Source of the DNA: an uncultured Eubacteriales bacterium
GTDB taxonomy: Bacteria > Bacillota_A > Clostridia > Oscillospirales > CAG-272
Direction: 5' to 3'
Assembly (NCBI GenBank): GCA_900555345.1
Contig: USKS01000031.1
Coordinates: forward strand, 1 to 9,661
DNA length: 9,661 nucleotides
Positions 1 to 4,868 of the stretch are shown piece by piece. Both the position numbers and the translations under genes were made by a program. Positions within the stretch are counted from its first letter, which is position 1, and each line of letters starts with the position of its first letter. The notes under the pieces were generated by a model, which had not been told where the DNA came from, made no database searches, and worked only from the letters and a program-made list of their open reading frames with translations.

Positions 1-239
1 CAGTCAGAAGGCACACCCATATACACCTTGCCGAGCAGGTTAAGGATTTTTGCTTTATTGTCCTCATCGCTCATTGTAAAGTTGATGTCCGGCATGGACC
101 ACATCTGGCTGTACACATTGCCGCAGCGCCATGTCCCGTCCTCATAGATTCGGTCGATGGGGATGCTCTGCTGCACACTGCGCGGCACCTTGCGGCTGCC
201 GTAGGTTCTTTGGGTGGACGCATACTCACTTAAACGCAA
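1..239 (-). CDS. VirB4-type conjugation ATPase, N-terminal fragment
   Basis: Read on the minus strand this is an open frame of 79 codons running off the window's left edge. After a short basic start it carries the segment VPRSVQQSIPIDRIYEDG, then VYSQMWSMPDINFTMSDEDN. This matches the N-terminal pattern of VirB4-like ATPases of Firmicute integrative conjugative elements (an x-SVQ-x-x-IP box, then a Y-DG turn, then a Y-S...DINF strand). The family powers the type IV secretion channel at the cytoplasmic membrane; its Walker A and B motifs lie later and are outside the window. The start chosen is TTG at 239, six bases after a GGTGA motif; the frame is closed by a TGA at 246-248, so the start cannot lie further upstream. 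It overlaps the end of the prgI fragment by 14 bases, suggesting translational coupling. Family assignment rests on this short region from memory of the family. Confidence 0.72.
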   Translation of the reverse strand, partial: MRLSEYASTQRTYGSRKVPRSVQQSIPIDRIYEDGTWRCGNVYSQMWSMPDINFTMSDEDNKAKILNLLGKVYMGVPSD

Positions 240-372
240 TCTTCTTCACCTTTCCTTTTTGTTTGGGGCGCATTTCGGTTTTCCATACCCGCCAACCGCT
301 GTACAAAACCGTGCTTTCCAACACGATGATAACAAACTTTTCAAACGGCAGCCCGTCATAGCTTAAAAATCC
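226..372 (-). pseudogene. PrgI-family conjugation protein, C-terminal remnant
   Basis: The minus-strand frame ending at the TGA of 226-228 encodes GFLSYDGLPFEKFVI, then a short aliphatic stretch, then WRVWKTEMRPKQKG and a basic tail. This resembles the C-terminal part of PrgI-family proteins, small membrane proteins encoded immediately before VirB4 in many Firmicute conjugative elements (a GF-x-x-Y-x-G turn, then EKF and a helix, then a basic R/K-E segment). The two N-terminal membrane helices expected in the family are absent: upstream of residue G (codon 370-372) the frame runs antisense to a DAHP synthase fragment. The frame stays open to 468, but that extra N-terminus is not PrgI-like. 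The remnant is therefore truncated at the junction. The order PrgI then VirB4 with overlapping ends supports both calls. Whether the truncation is biological or an assembly artefact cannot be told from the sequence. Confidence 0.62.
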
Positions 373-634
373 CGCGGCGGTCATTGATACGAACCATTCC
401 AACTCCGGCAAGGCATATCTTGAACAGATAAGGATCGCCAAAGAGGTGCTGCACTCGCGCAGACACAACGCGGATATAAACAGCCTTGTGAAAGGACTTA
501 TGATAGAGAGCTATATCGAGGACGGCGCGCAGAAGATAAGCGACAGTATGACCTACGGTCAGTCTATAACCGACCCCTGCCTCGGCTGGGAAAAGACCGA
601 GAGACTTATTCTTGATATTGCCGATCAGCTTTGA
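362..634 (+). pseudogene. Class I DAHP synthase, C-terminal fragment
   Basis: The plus-strand frame begins after a TAG at 359-361 and reads LKNPAAVIDTNHSNSGK, then IRIAKEVLHSRR, then GLMIESYIEDGAQK, then YGQSITDPCLGWEKTE, and ends at TGA 632-634. This is the C-terminal third of an AroF/G/H-type 3-deoxy-7-phosphoheptulonate synthase, which joins phosphoenolpyruvate and erythrose 4-phosphate in the first step of the shikimate pathway. The D-x-NH-x-NS, M-x-ES and SITD-x-C-x-GWE blocks are diagnostic; His, Glu and Asp residues in these blocks bind the metal. About 90 residues remain of a family length near 340-350, so the first two thirds of the barrel are missing and no in-frame start with a ribosome binding site is present. 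The fragment keeps its own terminator at 657-684. As it stands it cannot be active. Confidence 0.88.
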
Positions 635-656
635 TATGATCGCTGCGAAGATGATA

Positions 657-684
657 CGCGGCGCACAAACGTGCGCCGCGTTTT
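657..684 (+). terminator. Rho-independent terminator after the DAHP synthase fragment
   Basis: A perfect 10-bp stem CGCGGCGCAC / GTGCGCCGCG (657-666 with 671-680) closes on an AAAC loop and is followed by TTTT at 681-684. It lies 22 bases after the stop codon of the DAHP synthase fragment and points the same way, so it is the natural end of that gene. Confidence 0.85.
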
Positions 685-866
685 CTGTGTTTCGGGCGTA
701 CGATGAAGATACAGCGCGTCGGCGCGCCCCGCGCGGCGGGGGATATATGCGCTCTTACTTCTGCCGTTATAGCTTTCTCCGCATATAGCGGCGCTTATAT
801 TGCGGGAATATTAATGCGCCGGTGCGCTTAATGGGGGGGATACCGCCGCAAACGGCTTTTTGCAAA
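685..866. other. Intergenic region without a recognisable gene
   Basis: The whole gap between the DAHP synthase stop (634) and the hydrolase start (944) is about 309 bases. After the terminator it holds a GC-rich run near 717-741, a 4-bp GCCG/CGGC hairpin with a T-run (845-861), and then the hydrolase promoter. A 42-codon open frame at 703-831 has no ribosome binding site and an unremarkable translation. I see no RNA gene, long repeat or convincing operator. Confidence 0.6.
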
Positions 867-895
867 TTGACAAAGCGCTCCGTGAATGATAAAAT
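867..895 (+). promoter_or_regulatory. Sigma-A promoter of the GH127-type hydrolase gene
   Basis: A perfect -35 box TTGACA (867-872) is followed by a 17-base spacer and a -10 box TAAAAT (890-895, five of six consensus bases). The predicted transcript starts near 902, giving a leader of about 40 bases before the chosen start codon at 944. No clear operator palindrome overlaps it, so regulation by a sugar-responsive regulator is not evident. Confidence 0.8.
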
Positions 896-932
896 GATTT
901 TGTAATAACAGAAATGCAAGAAAGACTTTGCC

Positions 933-937
933 GGAGG
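933..937 (+). promoter_or_regulatory. Ribosome binding site deciding the hydrolase start
   Basis: GGAGG at 933-937 sits six bases before the ATG at 944. The earlier in-frame ATG at 914 would put this site inside the coding region and has no comparable site of its own. The 944 start is therefore preferred. Confidence 0.85.
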
Positions 938-943
938 ATACCA

Positions 944-2812
944 ATGACAAACAAAGGACGCGTAAGCCTTGCCCCCGCAGCCGACAAAAGAATAGATCTC
1001 GGCGGGACGATGGGACGCCTGCTTCGCAATATATGCGACCGTTGGCTTATTGATATAACGGAGACAAACCCTGCCATAATCGAGATGCTGAAAAGCCCCG
1101 ATCTGCGTCCGTACCGTCCGCTTTTGCCATGGTCCGGAGAATTTGCGGGGAAATATCTGACGGGAGCTGTAAGCATTTATGCCTATACCGGTGACGAGCG
1201 GCTCGGCAGCTGTATAGAAGAATTTGTGGGCGAAGTGCTTGAATGTCAGCAGGAAAACGGCTATATCGGACCTTTTTCAAAGGAATATCAGCTCAGCGGG
1301 CACGCCGCGCCTGCAGAGTACATATTTGAAAATTCGGGAACTCAGGCGGCAGAGACGTGGGACTGCTGGGGACACTATCACATAATGCGCGCGCTGATGC
1401 TGTGGTACAGAACGGCAGGCAGCGAGGCTGCACTTTCGGCCGCATGCCGCATTGCGGATATGTTCTGCGAAAGCTTCTACGGCGAAAATATCCCCATGTC
1501 CTCTGTGGGCTGCTGCGAAATGAACCTTGCGGTGCTTCATTCGTTCGCCCTTCTGTATCAGATCACCGAGAGCGAAAAGTATCTTCGCTTTGCGAAGGAA
1601 ATACTGAAGGACGCCGAAAACGAAAGCTGCGGCGACTTTATGCGTCAGGCGCTTTGCGGTACTGAATTTTATAAAATGTCCCGCCCGCGCTGGGAGGGTA
1701 TACATATTATCGAGGGCTTTGAGACCCTTTATGAGATCACGGGAGACGAGGACTTCAGGCGCGCTTTTATGCACCTGTGGCAGAGCGTTACGAAAACCGA
1801 CGTCCACGTGACGGGCGGTTTTACCACCGACGAGCAGGCAATGGGAACTCCGTTTAAGGAGGGACGCATAGAGACCTGCTGCACGGTGGCGTATATGGCG
1901 CTCACCTGTGATATGCTTCGGCTCACCGGTGACAGCGTGTGCGCCGACGTTATGGAATGGTGCACGCTGAACTCCGGCATCGGCGCGTTTTCGCCGAGCG
2001 GACGGTGGTCGACATACGACACCCCCATGCGCGGGTACAAGCGCGCGAACTATCATACAATAGGATTTCAGAGTCGCCCGGGCAGCCCCGATCTCAACTG
2101 CTGCTCCGTAAACGCGCCGAGAGTTTTCGGCTTTCTCGGCGATTGGGCGTACATGTTCGGCGAGGAGGACGGCGCGCTTTACGTTCAGTATTACGGAGAG
2201 TCGGACACGGTCATTCAAGCGCCTGATGGCGGGGAAATAAGGATACGTCAGGAAACGCGGTATCCGAGAGACGGCAGAATCGTTCTGCACATTTCCGACG
2301 GGGGAGGGACGCCGCGTACCGTGCGGCTGCGCATCCCGTTCTGGTCGGAAAACACGACTGTCACGGTGGGAGGCGAGAGCCGCCGCGTGCCGTGCGGATA
2401 CTATACGCTTACCCGTCTGTGGGGCGATGACACGGAGATCGTACTCGAATTTGATTTCTCTCTGCAGTATCAGGCGGGAGAAGAAGACTTTGAGGGGCTG
2501 GGCGCCGTATTTTACGGTCCTCTCGTGCTGTGCCTTGATCCGCAGCACAACCCGGGTATAGACTTTACAGCCCCGCCGACTATCGACGCCCAAACGTGCC
2601 GTGCGCTCGAGGTGCGCTCCTCGAGGTGTGCGGGCATATTGGTGGATGTGAACGCGGCAGACGGCACCACCCTTGCGCTGTGCGATCTGTATACCGCAGG
2701 TGTTACGGGAACACCGTACACAAGCTGGCTGCCGACAGTAAATATGAAGCGCTGCAACGCCACGTCTGCTAATCCCGCAAGAAGAGCAAAGCCGGATAAG
2801 CTTTTCCCGTAA
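944..2812 (+). CDS. GH127/DUF1680 beta-L-arabinofuranosidase-type hydrolase
   Basis: The protein has 622 residues from the ATG at 944, close to the 600-650 usual for the family. No signal peptide or membrane segment is seen, so it is probably cytoplasmic and acts on imported oligosaccharides. Numbering from this start, the N-terminal part resembles the alpha/alpha-barrel of DUF1680 enzymes (PWSGEFAGKYLTG near 62-74, QQENGYIGPF near 102-111, WGHYHIMRALM near 142-152). The metal-thiolate site is visible as IETC (Glu310, Cys312) and NCCSVN (Cys386, Cys387). In the studied enzyme HypBA1 the equivalent Glu and three Cys bind zinc and one Cys of the CC pair is the nucleophile. Glu297, in TTDEQ, is a candidate acid/base, by position only. 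Beta-sandwich sequence follows to the end. The family mainly releases beta-L-arabinofuranose from plant-derived sugars, but related GH families share the fold, so the substrate is inferred. No transporter or other sugar gene adjoins it. Confidence 0.85.
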   Translation: MTNKGRVSLAPAADKRIDLGGTMGRLLRNICDRWLIDITETNPAIIEMLKSPDLRPYRPLLPWSGEFAGKYLTGAVSIYAYTGDERLGSCIEEFVGEVLECQQENGYIGPFSKEYQLSGHAAPAEYIFENSGTQAAETWDCWGHYHIMRALMLWYRTAGSEAALSAACRIADMFCESFYGENIPMSSVGCCEMNLAVLHSFALLYQITESEKYLRFAKEILKDAENESCGDFMRQALCGTEFYKMSRPRWEGIHIIEGFETLYEITGDEDFRRAFMHLWQSVTKTDVHVTGGFTTDEQAMGTPFKEGRIETCCTVAYMALTCDMLRLTGDSVCADVMEWCTLNSGIGAFSPSGRWSTYDTPMRGYKRANYHTIGFQSRPGSPDLNCCSVNAPRVFGFLGDWAYMFGEEDGALYVQYYGESDTVIQAPDGGEIRIRQETRYPRDGRIVLHISDGGGTPRTVRLRIPFWSENTTVTVGGESRRVPCGYYTLTRLWGDDTEIVLEFDFSLQYQAGEEDFEGLGAVFYGPLVLCLDPQHNPGIDFTAPPTIDAQTCRALEVRSSRCAGILVDVNAADGTTLALCDLYTAGVTGTPYTSWLPTVNMKRCNATSANPARRAKPDKLFP

Positions 2813-2927
2813 TGTTGAAAGCAAAGCGGTTTCGCAGCTCGGTGACGCTCGGAAAGGCATACAGAAATTCGGCGCGGATGAAATAAAGATTTACATCTGA
2901 CATATTTCAGCGCGGCGCGTGGAAAGA

Positions 2928-2933
2928 TATAAT
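2928..2933 (+). promoter_or_regulatory. Candidate -10 box for the metallophosphoesterase gene
   Basis: A consensus TATAAT at 2928-2933 lies 70 bases before the metallophosphoesterase start. A second AT-rich motif, TATAAG, follows at once. The -35 region at 17-base spacing (TTTCAG) is weak, so the promoter may need an activator or be of modest strength. I found no U-tailed terminator for the upstream hydrolase, so read-through into this gene is possible. Confidence 0.45.
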
Positions 2934-2947
2934 GTATAAGAGAAAGG

Positions 2948-2974
2948 CGGCGGCGCGGAGCATCCGCGTCGCCG
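2948..2974 (+). other. Strong hairpin in the leader of the metallophosphoesterase mRNA
   Basis: CGGCGGCGCGGA (2948-2959) pairs with TCCGCGTCGCCG (2963-2974) over 12 positions, one of them a G-U pair in the plus-strand RNA, with a three-base GCA loop. No T-run follows, so it is not a standard intrinsic terminator. It lies between the TATAAT box and the ribosome binding site (AAAGAGG near 2988-2994). It could stabilise the mRNA 5' end, bind a protein or end the upstream transcript in another way. Confidence 0.6.
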
Positions 2975-3002
2975 TGGCACTTTACCGAAAGAGGTATGCG
3001 AA

Positions 3003-4094
3003 ATGTATTTTGTTGTGATCTGCGCTTTTATGATCCTTCTTCTCAGCGGACTTTTTTATGTCAGCGCAAGGTGCCGCAGGTTCAGATGCGTGCAGGCAGC
3101 ATGGCGAAAAAGCAAGGTGCTCGGTGTCCTGATATTCGCGCTGCCGTTTGCCGCGTTTGCCGTCGGAGCTGTTTTCAGTATATACAGCGCGGCGGTGTGG
3201 TTTCTGCATCTGTTTTTCTTTTTCCTGCTGTTTGATTTTTTCGCGTTTATCGCGCGAAAGATCTCGCACCGCCGCCCCGAGAGATATATCGCCGGTGCAT
3301 TGGCGATAGCGGTCACATTTATTTATATGGGTATGGGGTGGTTTTTTGCTCATCACGTATTTGAAACGGACTATACCGTTGAGAGCGAAAAGGCCGACGG
3401 CGTTCGTATAGCGCTGATTGCCGATTCGCATATCGGTGCTACATTTGACGGAGAGGGATTTGCGGAGTATGTCCGCGAAATTGCGGACAAAAAGCCCGAT
3501 ATGCTTGTCATAGCGGGAGATTTTATTGACGAGAGCACAAATCGAGAGGACATGGAAAACGCGTGCGCGGCATTTGCCGAAATCGATCCGCCGCTCGGTA
3601 AATACTATGTTTTCGGAAACCACGACAAGGGGCTTTACGGCGACCGCGATTACAGCGTTGAAGATTTTTGCGAGAGGCTTTCCGCGAGCGGCGTTCGCAT
3701 ACTTGAGGATGATGTTGTTTCTGTGGGGGACAATATCTGTGTGATCGGGCGGCGGGACAGAAGCGATCCGGAGGGAAGGCTTGGTATGCGCGCTCTCACC
3801 GCGGCGGCGGACAAAAGCAAGTTTACAATAGTGCTTGACCACCAGCCCGGGGACTATGATGCCGAGGCGGAGAGCGGAGTCGATCTTGTGCTGTCGGGGC
3901 ACACTCACGGCGGGCATATATATCCCATGGGATATATCGGAACGCTGACGGGAGAAAACGACGGCATATACGGAATGCAGCACAGGGAAGATACGGATTT
4001 TATCATAACCTCCGGTATTTCGGGATGGGAGATACCTTTCAAAACGGGCGCTGTATCCGAATACGTTGTGATAGACGTTGAAAAAGTGTCATAA
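3003..4094 (+). CDS. Membrane-anchored metallophosphoesterase, YaeI/YkuE-like
   Basis: The protein has 363 residues. About four hydrophobic helices come first (roughly residues 2-20, 39-60, 64-84 and 97-117), then a calcineurin-like phosphoesterase domain from about 133 to the end. All metal-site motifs of that superfamily are present: ADSHIG (Asp141, His143), AGDFID (Asp173), FGNHDKG (Asn206, His207), LDHQPGD (His280) and SGHTHGGH (His300, His302). The combination of an N-terminal membrane anchor and HQP-x-D plus GHTHGG is typical of YaeI/YkuE-type enzymes, some of which cleave phospholipid or UDP-lipid pyrophosphate bonds at the membrane. The exact substrate cannot be read here, and the active site may face either side. 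The start is supported by AAAGAGG eight bases upstream. It is transcribed alone and ends before the shared hairpin at 4238-4270. Confidence 0.9.
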   Translation: MYFVVICAFMILLLSGLFYVSARCRRFRCVQAAWRKSKVLGVLIFALPFAAFAVGAVFSIYSAAVWFLHLFFFFLLFDFFAFIARKISHRRPERYIAGALAIAVTFIYMGMGWFFAHHVFETDYTVESEKADGVRIALIADSHIGATFDGEGFAEYVREIADKKPDMLVIAGDFIDESTNREDMENACAAFAEIDPPLGKYYVFGNHDKGLYGDRDYSVEDFCERLSASGVRILEDDVVSVGDNICVIGRRDRSDPEGRLGMRALTAAADKSKFTIVLDHQPGDYDAEAESGVDLVLSGHTHGGHIYPMGYIGTLTGENDGIYGMQHREDTDFIITSGISGWEIPFKTGAVSEYVVIDVEKVS

Positions 4095-4237
4095 CAGACA
4101 ATTGCATAACATTTGAAAGGCAAAGCCGATTTCCTCCGAAAAATACAAGCGCGGTCTTTAGCGGCAAGGTCACGGCGCGGAATATCACGAGTTTATTTGA
4201 AGCTTAAGCGCATTTGCACCAAAGTCCGCATTAGTCG

Positions 4238-4270
4238 AAAAAGCTCCGACCTTTAGGGCCGGAGCTTTTT
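4238..4270. terminator. Bidirectional terminator between convergent genes
   Basis: AAAAAGCTCCG (4238-4248) and CGGAGCTTTTT (4260-4270) form an inverted repeat around a short centre, extended by CC/GG inside, so a U-run follows the stem on either strand. In the minus-strand RNA the one imperfect position becomes a G-U pair, so the stem is better in the GNAT direction; in the plus-strand RNA it is an A-C mismatch. It lies 143 bases past the metallophosphoesterase stop and about 70 past the GNAT stop. Confidence 0.85.
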
Positions 4271-4342
4271 CTGCATATATAAATACCGCTTTTCGGTGTG
4301 CCGAAGCTATCGTCTTTTACGAATACGGTATTTGAACTTCGC

Positions 4343-4798
4343 TTACTGCTTTTCTTTGACAAGCTGCATATAGGGCAGCTTTTTGTAGCCCATGCGGTGA
4401 TACAGCCTGACGGCGCCTTCGTTTTCGGGCTCCGCCTCCAGACGGTATCTCGCGGCGGGCAAATTTTCCTCAAGCCAGGCGAAAAAGCGGGTGCCGATGC
4501 CGCAGCCGCGGTACTCGGGCTTTATATAAAGCTCGTCCGTCCAGATGCAGACGCCTCCCGCCTCCCGCGCGTAGCTTTTCAGCAGCAGGGCATATCCGAC
4601 GACCTTTTCGCCTATGGTGAAAATGCGGCAGTCCGCGTATACATCGCTGCGCATAACTTCGTTAAAGGCACTTTCGTGATAGCTGTCCGGCACGGGATAA
4701 AGCACCGCGTCCGACGAGTAAAAATCGCGGCTCATTGCCATGAACTCCGCCTTGTCGTCTTCTCTAATTTTTCTCACCTTAAAATCAATGTTAGACAA
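4343..4798 (-). CDS. GNAT-family N-acetyltransferase
   Basis: From the TTG at 4798 this is a 151-residue protein, the usual size of a single-domain GNAT enzyme. These enzymes move an acetyl group from acetyl-CoA to an amine. The acetyl-CoA pyrophosphate loop is seen as YRGCGIGTRFF (residues about 96-106), after the core strand TDELYIKPE. The later NEGAVRLYHRMGYKK block is the classic N-x-x-A-x-x-LY-x-x-x-GF motif. Nothing in the sequence reveals the substrate. A GTG at 4804 is in frame, but it lies only two bases from the AAGGAG site, whereas the TTG lies eight bases away, so I prefer the TTG. The gene follows gpmI on the same strand, but a strong terminator sits between them and no room is left for a full promoter, so its transcription probably depends on read-through or on a promoter inside gpmI. 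Confidence 0.88.
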   Translation of the reverse strand: MSNIDFKVRKIREDDKAEFMAMSRDFYSSDAVLYPVPDSYHESAFNEVMRSDVYADCRIFTIGEKVVGYALLLKSYAREAGGVCIWTDELYIKPEYRGCGIGTRFFAWLEENLPAARYRLEAEPENEGAVRLYHRMGYKKLPYMQLVKEKQ

Positions 4799-4806
4799 TT
4801 GCACAA

Positions 4807-4812
4807 CTCCTT
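4807..4812 (-). promoter_or_regulatory. Ribosome binding site deciding the GNAT start
   Basis: AAGGAG on the minus strand is eight bases before the TTG at 4798 and two bases before the GTG at 4804. The spacing favours the TTG. Confidence 0.7.
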
Positions 4813-4821
4813 TGCTTTGAT

Positions 4822-4850
4822 AAAAAACGGGGGAGCAGTCATGCTCCCCC
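4822..4850 (-). terminator. Strong rho-independent terminator of gpmI
   Basis: On the minus strand a perfect 9-bp stem GGGGGAGCA / TGCTCCCCC closes on a four-base loop (TGAC) and is followed by G and then six T. It begins about 18 bases after the gpmI stop codon and ends some 20 bases before the GNAT start. Confidence 0.93.
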
Positions 4851-4868
4851 GCACAGATATTGCTTTTC

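Noticed and set aside
703..831. A 42-codon plus-strand open frame before the hydrolase promoter
   Set aside because: It has no ribosome binding site or promoter and its product is unremarkable.
845..861. A GCCG/CGGC hairpin followed by five T just before the hydrolase promoter
   Set aside because: The stem is only four pairs and a better terminator for the upstream gene already lies at 657-684.
2837..2852. Direct repeat GCTCGG-TGAC-GCTCGG after the hydrolase stop
   Set aside because: It is too short to be meaningful, and does not form a terminator stem.
1277..2860. A 527-codon open frame antisense to the hydrolase gene
   Set aside because: It mirrors the codon pattern of the hydrolase, its translation is rich in Arg, His and Ala with no family pattern, and the sense gene has conserved catalytic motifs, a promoter and a ribosome binding site.
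2982..3983. A 333-codon open frame antisense to the metallophosphoesterase
   Set aside because: The sense gene has all metal-binding motifs; the antisense product shows no recognisable domain and is a shadow of biased codon use.
4096..4807. Near-identical 15-base direct repeats AGACAATTGCA(T/C)AAC at 4096-4110 and 4793-4807, flanking the GNAT gene
   Set aside because: A 14-of-15 match is expected about once or twice by chance in a window this size, and one copy overlaps the GNAT start; no insertion hallmark supports a mobile cassette.
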